Shown here piece by piece: positions 10,801-20,031 of a DNA stretch of 33,850 nt. This DNA is from Hondaea fermentalgiana (taxonomy: Eukaryota; Sar; Bigyra; Thraustochytrida; Thraustochytriidae), in contig NPFB01000058.1 of assembly GCA_014084085.1 (NCBI GenBank), positions 36,747 through 70,596 on the forward strand, in the 5' to 3' direction. Each line of letters opens with the position of its first letter. Position 1 is the first letter of the stretch. Below the pieces are notes generated by a model that saw only the letters and a list, made by a program, of their open reading frames with translations, was not told the DNA's origin and searched no databases. Made by a program: the position numbers and the translations under genes.

Positions 10801-11660
10801 GCCTGGCCCAGAAGAGACGTCTGGACAAAATAGGTCAAGGCAAGACCAGGATGCTACTTGAAGTGAATAAAAGCCAAACAATTGATTGAGCGGGTTCTTA
10901 TTAATGGTGCCCGTGAAAGAAAAAAGAAAAGGCAGGCAGAAATCCGTTTTGGCGCGCTCAACTGCCATGATACACGGAGCTTCGTAGTCAGATCAGCCAC
11001 GATTGGCACATATCTCGAGCTAATTCAATCTATTAGTTGCTGCAAAGAAACTGCAAACGGCAAGGAAGGGCGAGCATGATGATAATGCAAAAAATGAGCA
11101 GAGAATGTTCTTTTGTAGTTCATAGCGAGAGAAGCTTGCTGAGAAATTCATCAGAAAGTTGCGTTGAAATCATTCTAGGTTCACTTCATCAGCTGCAGAT
11201 CGCGTACAAAGAAAACTATTGCGGCGCTGCACTTCTTTTGCCAGTCAGCCCGACGATCACGTAATCGCGAATGTGCAAGAGTTTGGTCGAGCGTCGCAGT
11301 CCGACAATCTCCGATTGCATGCTTCGCTCGCATCATGGACGGTGGGTCTAAACAGCGTTCTTTCCGTGGCGGAAAAAAAGAAGATTTGAACTGCGAGCAA
11401 AAACTGCCCCACCATCACGCACGCCAGCAGCACAGGTTCCCGAATCCTTCGCCCGTTTGCAGAACGCAACGAGTTCCGCCTCGTCAGCTTGCGACCTCGT
11501 CGCAACCTACACCCACGTAAAACGCGTATGAACAACGCGGGACAACGACAGAAGCGAGCACTCTCACCACATGGATGGAGGCAAAAAAATCCCTTTCATT
11601 CTTTCTTTTTTCCCAAATTTTCTTCACAGTGTTGAGGGCTGTCTGCCTGTTTGATTAAAA

Positions 11661-11694
11661 CTGACTGACTGACTGACTATCTGTCTATCTGTCG
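11661..11694. repeat. CTGA/CTGT tetranucleotide array
   Basis: Tandem CTGA units pass into CTAT/CTGT variants. It lies in spacer DNA of moderate GC content. Confidence 0.85.
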
Positions 11695-12021
11695 ATCCGC
11701 CAGCGGTTTCGCCGGCAGCCCGCCTGGACCGTTGCCTGGGCATCCGAAGAAGCAATAAGCGCATCTTTCTGCTTCGCTACAAAGTCGGACCCGACCACCG
11801 AGAATGCGCACGATGTGGCTTGCAGGTTTGGCAACACGATGGAAAGTACTTCGACCGTTATTTTCCTCTACTTTTTACAAAGTACTTAGCGCAAGTAAAG
11901 GCTTTCTCCTTCTGTGTCCCGTGACGTAAAGAGGAAGCAGAGTTCTCCAAGGGCTTGCACAATTGAACAACCATTGCAAAATAAAATCGGACGTCCAATC
12001 ATGGGCCGTTAATCTGACGCG

Positions 12022-12072
12022 TTCCCCTCTCCCCCTCCCCCTCCTCCCCCTTCCCCTTCCACTTCCCCTCCT
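12022..12072. repeat. C/T-rich polypyrimidine tract
   Basis: A nearly pure CCCCTC/CTTCCC pyrimidine stretch of about 50 bp. A purine/pyrimidine strand bias of this kind can form unusual DNA structures or serve as a polypyrimidine promoter element. No gene I support lies directly downstream. Confidence 0.8.
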
Positions 12073-12339
12073 GACAATTTTTCATAGACTCTTCTCAATA
12101 ATGCTCCATGGTTCGCAAGCTTGCCTCTCTCGCTCGTTGAGATGGACAATGAGCCTCTTCTCCTTGCCATGCTCGATGGGTGGTTGCTAGATGGCTGCTG
12201 CCAGGCAAGCATCGTAGCACGACCTCCCCTTCGTTTCCTGATCGAGGGACCCCCCTCATTGTCCACCGGGCTTTGCGTGCCACCAATCAGAGGCTGTCAT
12301 GCCGTTGACTCGAGGCTCGAAGCAGCCATCAACGCAACT

Positions 12340-12419
12340 CGTCCCGATTCGTCCCGATTCTCCCCGCTTCGCAATCTAGCCCTGAGCTATGGCCTGCCGG
12401 CTGAGCTATGGCCTGCCGG
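12340..12419. repeat. Two short perfect tandem duplications
   Basis: A 10-bp unit (TCGTCCCGAT) is duplicated near 12340-12360. A 19-bp unit (CTGAGCTATGGCCTGCCGG) is perfectly duplicated at 12382-12400 and 12401-12419. Both look like recent slippage events. Confidence 0.9.
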
Positions 12420-12682
12420 CTAAGCCAGCGCTGCGCGTGAGCCTGCTCGCTCGCGGCTACCGCCATCGTCGTGGCCTTCCTTCCTCTTCCTTCCCGCTTT
12501 CCATTTTTTCGCCTCCCCACCTGCGCGTGCGAGTGCGTGTGCGCGTGCACAGCCAACGATTCTCTGGCTGCCGCTGTAGCTGCTGCTGCAACTGCTGCCT
12601 CGATGTGCTGCTGCTGCTCTGGCACTCTGACTGTTGCTCCGCGCGCACAATGCAAGGTATAATCCGCTGAGGCGACTCGTAG

Positions 12683-12922
12683 AAAGGCTTTTTTTATCCG
12701 CCCACACCTGTACGCTTGCCCGCAGCGCAGCACATATACATGACTTTTGCCACGCTTCTTCCAGCTTCTACAGCCCTCCACAGTTCCGCCTTTTGGTTCT
12801 TCCAGAAGCTGGTAAACCCGCAGAAAAAAGTCGTGAGCGACTGGATTGTCTCTTTTTACCATGCAATACATGGGGTGCGTAAGCGTCGCTGGCGTGATGA
12901 CACAAACAAATTGCTCCCGCAG
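12683..12922 (+). pseudogene. Possible W-module remnant (weak)
   Basis: A 79-codon frame between stops, with an internal ATG at 12740. It encodes FWFFQKLVNPQKKV followed by VSDWIVSFYHAI and then a basic KRRWR. This order (aromatic helix, short polar loop, 'x-x-W-hydrophobic' helix, basic cluster) parallels the end of the W-module in ORF1552 and ORF511, with about four residues missing between the two blocks. No N-module or W-module opening motif is visible upstream in any frame. It could be a decayed fragment of a fifth family member, an exon of an intron-containing gene, or chance. Low confidence. Confidence 0.2.
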
Positions 12923-14161
12923 TGAAGTCAACGGCAAACCACAGTGTGTAAATGGCCCGAGACCCGGCCGCCAATCAACCCGCCGGACCGGGAATTATTT
13001 ACAATATACCCATCTCGAACCCAACGTAAACTTCCGGAGACAAGAGAGGAGAGAGAACGCAGAGAGAGAAGTGGAGCGAGATTCTTGTTCAGCCGTTCGT
13101 TCCGTTATTGTCCCAATGGATGTGCAGGCAGAGATGGACGCCCGCTCTCATTGTTCTCAGCTGAGGTGGTGGCAAGCACGGCTGCGATGGCTTACTTCGA
13201 CTGTAGCGTCCCGGTCGGCTAGAAAACGCGAGAAGCCCCAAGGTCGAGTAAAGAGGCGGCGGCTTCTCTGCGGAGCAAGAGATCTTACCCCCCCCAAGAA
13301 AAATAGAAAATAAAAACAATAGCAAATAGGGGAGAGATGTTCGGGTAACTGCAACGTCAAAGTAACGGAAAGAAGGCCACCGCAAATCCGCGTGCTTGAA
13401 CAACCACTGATGAACTTCATGAAACACAAAAATTAGGTCTCTTATTGCAATTAGGGATCGCGTAGTAGATGCTCGTGGCTGCCGTTTTTTAATTAAAGCT
13501 ACAGATTTGATGCATCTCGACATCAACGAAAGCGACGGAGCCTTTCGGAGAGGCCCAGTCTTGCTGGTATTCTTTTCAATACAACCAATTCAAGTTATAG
13601 TCATCCTTTGCAGCAGAGAGAAGGCCTGGGACTAGGGGATAGAGTCTCGGTCAGACAAGTTTACCCCAGTCCGAATACGTCTTGGCACGAAGATGAAGCT
13701 GGGTGCACTGCCCAAAGCAATGCCAAGCTGGCTCATGAGACGTTGCATGCTCCGACTACAAAGACAAATTTCCTGCAGCTGCTCGCCTCAGTCCTTCCAG
13801 ACGCCCAGCATTCCGCACTTCGTCGCCTTCAGGCTCTCCCCGTCTCTCAGCGTTCGCAAGATCTGGCCATGAAAACCTGAGTCCATCGCGTCGCCGCACC
13901 CGGCAGCCTCGAACCCGCGCGGCGAAATCGTCCGCGCCCGGCGCCCAAGCTCGCGAGGTCCCCGCCCGCCCTGAGGCCCGAGCTCGCGGCCGCGCGCGCC
14001 CGACGCGAGCAAGCAAGCTCGCCTCTTGTTACAACCGCCGGGGGCGGAGCGGTCCCACGTGCGGTTCCTGGGGCACCTCCTCTCTCTCGCTCTCCCGCGC
14101 GACCTATGTCTGGCACGCCGAGCGCGCTCGCCCGCGCGCGCAGCACGTGCCGCCGCCTGCA

Positions 14162-14261
14162 NNNNNNNNNNNNNNNNNNNNNNNNNNNNNNNNNNNNNNN
14201 NNNNNNNNNNNNNNNNNNNNNNNNNNNNNNNNNNNNNNNNNNNNNNNNNNNNNNNNNNNNN
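14162..14261. other. Assembly gap of 100 N
   Basis: Exactly 100 unknown bases, the conventional placeholder for a gap of unknown size. The right flank is a GGCAC/GGCGC pentamer array (14291-14335) and both flanks are extremely GC-rich, which explains the assembly break. Distances across this point are not reliable. Confidence 0.98.
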
Positions 14262-15125
14262 CGAGGGGAGGCTGCCCGCTGCCGCCCGCGCGCGGCGCGG
14301 CACGGCACGGCACGGCGCGGCACGGCACGGCGCGGCCGCGGCAGGAGAACGGGCTCGCGTGCTCTTGCCGCGGTGTCTCTTTGTGTGTCTGTCTTTCCGT
14401 CTGTCTGTCTGGATGTGTAGTAGAAGTAATGCGTCGCGTTTCCGCGCAAGTTGGCGCTGCGCATCTCCGAGCTCAGGCCGGCCGCACGCCAGGCGCTGGC
14501 CGATGCGGACAAGCCAACCGAAGCCCGAGAGGGATGCAAGGTCTCGACCTGGAGAACGGTGAATGAATGAGTGCATGAATGCATGACAATGAATGCACGA
14601 AAAGCGACCACTGACTGGGATTTTTTTGATAGCGGCGGAGAAAGGCAAGTGACAGGCAAGAAAAACGCGCGGCTCGCATGGGCAGAACGACAACCAGCAG
14701 AGGAGGAACTCGAGCGCCAAGGCAGACGCGCACGGGCCTCGCGGCGCGCGAGATCTGCAGACTGCCGGCCGCCTGTGCCGCTGCCGCCAGAGCCGCTGCC
14801 GAGCCGAGCCGAGCCGGAGCCTGTCGCGGCCTGGGATTGGTCGTCATCGTTCGTTCTTCACCGAGCCCCTCGGCACGTCGACATTTCCGAGACAGAGCGC
14901 CGCCCGGGGACCAGGCAAAGAAGGAAGGCGGCAACGCGCGCGCTGCGGCGCGGGCCTCGGTGCGAGATCCAGAGTAGGCTTGACGCGCCGCAAGGCTTCG
15001 CATCGAGACGAAGCAAGCAAACGAGCGAACGAGTGGTCGTCGAGAAGCGACGGACGGACGTTCTCCCGCGAACTCGATACGCGAGACGGCAGGCTTGCTA
15101 CGGCACGCTCGCGCTTGGGAACATC
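14262..15125. other. Upstream region / 5' leader of ORF1552
   Basis: It contains a GGCAC/GGCGC pentamer array at 14291-14335 and a cluster of upstream ATG codons at about 14562-14591. From the ATG at 14583 the frame is open into ORF1552, giving a possible extension of 181 residues. That extension is rich in Arg, Ala and Pro, and other frames here are open too, so I treat it as leader sequence. Most upstream ATGs would form short upstream reading frames, a possible translational control. Confidence 0.55.
14291..14335. repeat. GGCAC/GGCGC pentamer array beside the gap
   Basis: Tandem 5-bp units alternating CACGG and CGCGG directly follow the N run, related to the array at 2993-3017. Confidence 0.9.
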
Positions 15126-18100
15126 ATGAACGACGATGAAAACCTGGACTTTGATGCCGTAGATGGAATCTTCTTCCAGGACGAAGATACTGGCTTTGTT
15201 GACGGAATCTTCGAAGGCGGGAACTCTGCCGACGGAGACTTTGCAGGCGGGAACTCCGAGAGTGCTTTTGCAACAGACAACGATGAGGGCCACCAAGACT
15301 CTGCGCACGAAAATACTTTCGACATCCATGCCAAAGAGAACACCTCCCTCCAAGTGCCGGTGCAGGCGTCTCACACGCAAGTGCATCCTTGGCCGTCTCA
15401 TAGCACGCACATGGACCAAGACTTTTTTTCTGAACCTCACTATCAGGCGCCTCGTCAACACCTTTCGCCGTTACCCTACCCACACCATGCAACGCGCATT
15501 CCTTTCAAGGCGCAAAGCCAACTTGTCTCGCCGTCGCACCACGCGCGGCATCCTCCTCTTGCTCCAGCCGAGCACGGGGGGCAAATCGACGGTCTGGGCG
15601 CTTCTCTCCTTCATCATAACGCAATGGAAAATCATGAACACAATCTCATGCAGCAGGATCTCACAATAGATCCTGTCACACCTGGCGCTCATGGCTTGGA
15701 AATTCGGGACACAACGCAAGGCACGCTTGCGGATCCTAATTTTGCAACACAGGAAAATGAGTTCCCACAGCAGCAACAGCAGCAGCAGCAGCAAGACAAG
15801 GTTTCACCGCCAAAGTACGTAGCCCCAGACTCGATGCGTCCGCCGTCGCCTCTCTGTGTTGCCAACGCGCATTACGGTCAAGCTGACGAACTTGTACGCA
15901 ACATCGTCAGCCGTTCGTCAACGGTCGATGTCATTCTCCAGTTCATCGTTGACGAGGGAAAGGGCAGCTCTCAAAGCACAATGCATCGCAACAAGACCAT
16001 CTCTACGCTCACCAAGCTCACAATGGACACCTTGAAGAGAATTGCGCGTCCTGAGGAAAACGCTTCCCTCAACGAATTCACCGAAGACGACGTTCGTGCA
16101 ATGGCTGAAAATCTTCAGCACGTCGTTAACGTCGTCCCAAGATCCATCCATGGTAGCTCTGCATCTGAGGAGCCCAAGCGCAAGACGAAGCAAACAAGAC
16201 CGGAAAGGGACGATTGGCAAGACTTTATCATTTATAAACTTCAGGAGCTCAAGAGACAGCCGCAACTGCGCGATCGGTGGCTTCGCTATGGCGGGATTCC
16301 CCGACGATCGGATCCCTTGTATTCTTCCTATAAGTTGGCGCGCCAAGACCCATCATCATTTAGTCCGTTCCGTGAACTCCTCGGCAACTTACGCAGAGAA
16401 TTCAAGGAGGAGCGCACCGACTCGGAACTCTACGGCGTGCTCGTGCTGCTCGCTCTCAAAGTCAAACAGCGACGCATGTATCCAAAAATTGGTCAATTTT
16501 TCATTGATCTCGACAGGAGCGCACGGATTCATGTTTTGAATCGCTTCACAGAATGGATTGCAGCCATCTTTTACGAGAAATTTTTACTGCATGATGCGCC
16601 CGGAAAAGATGCGATCAAAGTCGATTCTTGCAAGAGAAATGCGCATTCTCATCCGGACAACCCGCATGTACAAGGTGATCGAAACAAGCGCGCCCGGTTT
16701 GGCAACGCCTCGGAAGATCAGCAGACGCAAACTACCGACGGCTATACGCCCACTCACGCCCTGGCGCTCGCCTGGCGCTGGGGTCTCCACTTTGTCGTGT
16801 CCCTTTCGATCTTGGCTTGGATTTGTGCAAGCGCGCTGTGGGCTCATACTTTCGACCGCGTCTTGTTGTTCTTTTCAAAGACGCAAAATACTGCTCTCCC
16901 GCCCCCGGATGCCGATGCTGACCATCAAAAGACTCCAACGAAAGGAGACTCCCAAAGCGCAAGTGCGAGTGCTGCAAGTGCAAACATTGTGGAGAATCAC
17001 AGCTTGCCAAATGAAGCAACAATGGATTTGTATGCCAACTTGCATACTCTTACAGAGTCAGCAAATGGTGGCGTAGTGGTGAGCGGCGAGGACGACAGCG
17101 ACGGCAGCGAGGACGGCCGAAGTTATGATTCTTCATCCAGCATTGCGAGCAGTTCGTGCGGAGGAAAAGATGGGTGTAGTCTTACCAAAGACTCGATTGG
17201 CGTCAGTGTCCATTTCCTTCGTCTTTTCGCTCGCCTTGCAGCGAATGGAGCGCTCTCAACCCGCCAGGTTGTGCAAGACACCGTGATGCTTTTCCACACT
17301 GCGCAAGATCACGGCGGGTCCCAAGAACCTCTGTCGAGCCGTCGCCGCCGCAGAAGGAACAGTGCCAGTAGCCGGAACAGTGCCAGCAGCAGAGCTGAGG
17401 ATGAGACGAATGGGAGCTTCATCTCCTTTGTCAAGTCCGATCGAGGTCGCTCGCTCACAGAAGCGCTTCTTGTCCAGGCTGTGACGCCAGCCGAACGAGA
17501 TTACAAGCGCTGGTTTGGACCCGCAACAAATTATGTTTGCCATGCCTGGGACGCGCCCTTTCCCGGTCTTGTAGAGTCTCTTGTGGGAACCTGCCAAGGG
17601 GGCTCGTTCTTTTGGATCGACATCTTCTCCGGCCCTCTTGTCAAAGGGGAGGAGGACGACGCACTCACGGACCCGGAGAAGGCGGACAGCCTCGTCGAAA
17701 AAAGCGTCAGAGATATCATTCACGCGGCGCCTGGGGACGTCGTCGTCGTTGTTAACAATTGGCAGAAGCCGCGACTGCTTGAACGGAGCTGGTGCTGGTT
17801 CGAGATGGCAATTGCGCTCGAAGAAGGTAAAGGCCTTCGCATGGCTCTCCCCAGAGACACGCATGACAGCCTCTACAAATTTTTCTTGGCATGCATGAGC
17901 AGCAATGAGACTTCCGTGCCGGATAGCTGTCACGCAGCATCGCTTGAGGCGTTACGCAAGCTGATGGGCCCTGAGACTTCCTTTGACAACAGCTCGTGCT
18001 CGCGGCCGTCCGACAAGCGAATGCTTGCGAGCTATTTTCAGAACCGCAGTCACGCTTTGTTGCCACCCGAAGGCAGGATTAAAACGGCCATTTTGGAGCT

Positions 18101-19784
18101 TTTGCTCGAGCCCGCGGGTCGACATCTTGAAAAACACCAGCAGAGTGTTGACCCGATCTTTTTCTTATCAAGCATTGCCTCATCCCTCGATCCGGTCAGC
18201 GAGGCCGCGGCGACGCTGTTCCTGATGCCCAGGCTCACGGGTCGGAACTATCACAGGGTTGTCGATGGCAATCTTTTGGATGCGAGCATTGGCAAGCTTC
18301 GCGAAGAGCTGTCGCGCCTGGATCAGTTCATTGACGCAAACAACCCGCCGAGGGGTGACACGGGTGTTACCGAATGCGAAAACCGTTTTGAGCGCGTCGA
18401 AGACGAAGAGCCACGTGCCGAAAATGCTCGTCGTAAGAGTCGGCACGAGTCCGACGTGCGTATGCTCGTTGAACGCTCGCTGGCACACATGCTCACAAGC
18501 AAGGGGCGAATGCTCGGAGACAAGAGACGCGACGCTCGAGCGGTCGATGACGCGGTGCGCTGCCACAAGGAGGCTATTGCGATCATGGATCGTCTCAACG
18601 ACCCAGCGCTGTTCAAAGCTCAATACCATTTGGCCCGCGTGCTCATCGATCACCACTTTACCATTGCTAGACGCCATCGTGCTCACCGTTCCATCCAATC
18701 GGACCTGAAAATGGCCAAGGAAGCGCTCTCGGCGTCGATCCAGACGCAGGAGTTGAGGGTGCCGAAGCCGGATTTCCTCGGCGCTGCGTACGCGCTCTGC
18801 GCCAAGCTAAGCAACTTGCAAGGCAAGGGAAGCGCTGCGGCACAAGAGTATTGCGAGTCGGCGCTCGAGTTCCAGACTGCACGCTACGGACCTGGCGACC
18901 CTCGCTGCGCCACCACGGTCGCATGCCGCGGCAGCAGCTACTACTGGCATGAGAAATTTGGCAATGCGCTCGCTTGCTGGCGGCAAGCGTTTCGCGACCT
19001 CGCCAAGGACGGCATGGTGACCAATGGCGGTGGTCTCAATCTGCGAGCGCTGCAGGTGCTTGACCAGGTCTCTCTGGCATACCGTCGACTTCGCGAGGCT
19101 TGGTCGCGGCGACAAGAGGAATACTTTGCCCAAGAGGTTAGCTTTGTTCGGGATGAGGTCGAGCCAGCCCTCGTTGAGGGTCTGCGAGCCGATGTCGAGA
19201 CCTGTGAATCAGGCTCGCTTCTCCTCTCAGACCTAACGCACTGGACGATGACGACGCTCAAGCGCGTCCTTGTGCTGGATCCTCGTGTCGATCGAGCAGA
19301 GTCGTTATCTTCCATGCTGACGGGGGTGTCGGCTCACGTGCAAGTCGTGCATGACCTCAAGTCTGCGAGTCATCTTCTCGAGGCGCATGTTTACGCCTTT
19401 GTGCTCGTCGCCGATGCCCTTTCGTTCCAGCAACCCCAAGAGCGCCACCAGCACGAGGAAGAAGTGGCTGAAAAGGAGGAGAAGGACGCGGAGTACAAGT
19501 TCTTTTTGGCCTTTTCCGCAGCTCAGCACGAGCTCGCCGCACAAAATCCTTCCCGCCCGCACACTGTTGTGCTCCAGTACGCCACAGAGGACGCCCACAT
19601 CAGCCACCGCACGCAGCTCTTCGGAGGCGGTCCCAGTAAGGCTACTGACCTCCCTACCGAGCTCATGATCCGCTTTTCCAAGATGACGACGTCTTCCTGG
19701 GACCCGAATGCTTCCCAACCGCACACGCGCTGTCACAGCATCCGTCACAGCATCCTTTTCCGTATCGATGGAGACGAAGACTGA
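15126..19784 (+). CDS. ORF1552: long form; N-/W-modules, membrane segment, TIR-like, TPR-like and REC-like domains
   Basis: 1552 residues from the ATG at 15126 (A at -3), chosen because the protein becomes acidic and non-repetitive there. Order: acidic/aromatic tail (1-70, DGIFF motif); nine Gln at 215-223; N-module about 250-343; W-module about 362-490 ending FTEWIAAIFY; basic NKRARF at 520-525; one clear transmembrane stretch about 554-574; acidic Ser-rich linker; helical region from 692; six Arg at 739-744 followed by two NSASSR units; TIR-like domain about 790-912 with CHAW at 805-808, FFWIDIFS, and RSWCWFE containing C890 and E893; TPR-like repeats about 1100-1300; REC-like domain about 1375-1525. 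In the latter, D1385 follows the first strand and D1430 ends the third, a 45-residue spacing close to that of true receivers. E893 aligns with the catalytic-type Glu of plant TIR NADases, so enzyme activity is possible but unproven. Best read as a membrane-anchored signalling or regulatory protein. Confidence 0.9.
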   Translation: MNDDENLDFDAVDGIFFQDEDTGFVDGIFEGGNSADGDFAGGNSESAFATDNDEGHQDSAHENTFDIHAKENTSLQVPVQASHTQVHPWPSHSTHMDQDFFSEPHYQAPRQHLSPLPYPHHATRIPFKAQSQLVSPSHHARHPPLAPAEHGGQIDGLGASLLHHNAMENHEHNLMQQDLTIDPVTPGAHGLEIRDTTQGTLADPNFATQENEFPQQQQQQQQQDKVSPPKYVAPDSMRPPSPLCVANAHYGQADELVRNIVSRSSTVDVILQFIVDEGKGSSQSTMHRNKTISTLTKLTMDTLKRIARPEENASLNEFTEDDVRAMAENLQHVVNVVPRSIHGSSASEEPKRKTKQTRPERDDWQDFIIYKLQELKRQPQLRDRWLRYGGIPRRSDPLYSSYKLARQDPSSFSPFRELLGNLRREFKEERTDSELYGVLVLLALKVKQRRMYPKIGQFFIDLDRSARIHVLNRFTEWIAAIFYEKFLLHDAPGKDAIKVDSCKRNAHSHPDNPHVQGDRNKRARFGNASEDQQTQTTDGYTPTHALALAWRWGLHFVVSLSILAWICASALWAHTFDRVLLFFSKTQNTALPPPDADADHQKTPTKGDSQSASASAASANIVENHSLPNEATMDLYANLHTLTESANGGVVVSGEDDSDGSEDGRSYDSSSSIASSSCGGKDGCSLTKDSIGVSVHFLRLFARLAANGALSTRQVVQDTVMLFHTAQDHGGSQEPLSSRRRRRRNSASSRNSASSRAEDETNGSFISFVKSDRGRSLTEALLVQAVTPAERDYKRWFGPATNYVCHAWDAPFPGLVESLVGTCQGGSFFWIDIFSGPLVKGEEDDALTDPEKADSLVEKSVRDIIHAAPGDVVVVVNNWQKPRLLERSWCWFEMAIALEEGKGLRMALPRDTHDSLYKFFLACMSSNETSVPDSCHAASLEALRKLMGPETSFDNSSCSRPSDKRMLASYFQNRSHALLPPEGRIKTAILELLLEPAGRHLEKHQQSVDPIFFLSSIASSLDPVSEAAATLFLMPRLTGRNYHRVVDGNLLDASIGKLREELSRLDQFIDANNPPRGDTGVTECENRFERVEDEEPRAENARRKSRHESDVRMLVERSLAHMLTSKGRMLGDKRRDARAVDDAVRCHKEAIAIMDRLNDPALFKAQYHLARVLIDHHFTIARRHRAHRSIQSDLKMAKEALSASIQTQELRVPKPDFLGAAYALCAKLSNLQGKGSAAAQEYCESALEFQTARYGPGDPRCATTVACRGSSYYWHEKFGNALACWRQAFRDLAKDGMVTNGGGLNLRALQVLDQVSLAYRRLREAWSRRQEEYFAQEVSFVRDEVEPALVEGLRADVETCESGSLLLSDLTHWTMTTLKRVLVLDPRVDRAESLSSMLTGVSAHVQVVHDLKSASHLLEAHVYAFVLVADALSFQQPQERHQHEEEVAEKEEKDAEYKFFLAFSAAQHELAAQNPSRPHTVVLQYATEDAHISHRTQLFGGGPSKATDLPTELMIRFSKMTTSSWDPNASQPHTRCHSIRHSILFRIDGDED

Positions 19785-19951
19785 TGCGAGGGACCAACAA
19801 AAGGACGCCTGTTCGCGATGTCTTTTATCTTTTTCGCAGCCCCCGCCGCTGAGGCTTGCCGGCCTCCGATTCTCTGATAAATGAACCATGTTGAAAACTC
19901 TACCAAATCCGGCTAATCTTCCTGCGCCTCGATGCCTCGCTGCCCCGTGGC

Positions 19952-19977
19952 CGTGGCCGCCGCGGGCCGCGGCCACG
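19952..19977. repeat. GC-rich inverted repeat
   Basis: Arms CGTGGCCGC (19952-19960) and GCGGCCACG (19969-19977) pair perfectly around an 8-base loop, about 170 bp after the ORF1552 stop. A strong stem-loop could form in DNA or RNA. Confidence 0.8.
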
Positions 19978-20000
19978 TGCCGTATCGCGTAATATCCTAG

Positions 20001-20031
20001 TGTATCACGAAAACTGGGAAATCGTGATACA
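20001..20031. repeat. Perfect 10-bp inverted repeat, possible binding site
   Basis: Arms TGTATCACGA (20001-20010) and TCGTGATACA (20022-20031) are exact reverse complements around an 11-base centre. The sequence is not low-complexity and lies in an AT-richer island in otherwise GC-rich DNA. It is 217 bp after the ORF1552 stop and 768 bp before the ORF1447 start. It could bind a dimeric protein or form a transcript hairpin; I found no second copy here. Confidence 0.7.

Larger units (their letters stand above)
7016..14161. other. Long gene-poor, low-complexity spacer
   Basis: About 7.1 kb without a convincing gene. Open frames of up to about 375 codons occur on both strands (for example 8895-10022 plus, 7218-8159 minus), but their translations are Ser/Pro/Ala/Arg-rich or reflect purine tracts, and they overlap each other. 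Two stretches, about 10740-11640 and 13290-13620, are visibly less GC-rich and more complex; I looked there for genes or transposon remnants and found none I can defend. A short frame at 12683-12922 faintly resembles the W-module and is listed separately. The first few hundred bases should contain the ORF511 promoter. Confidence 0.55.

Noticed and set aside
10740..11300. AT-richer stretch that might hold a transposon or pseudogene
   Set aside because: Short frames only, with no transposase, integrase or reverse-transcriptase motif, no terminal repeats and no target-site duplication that I could see.
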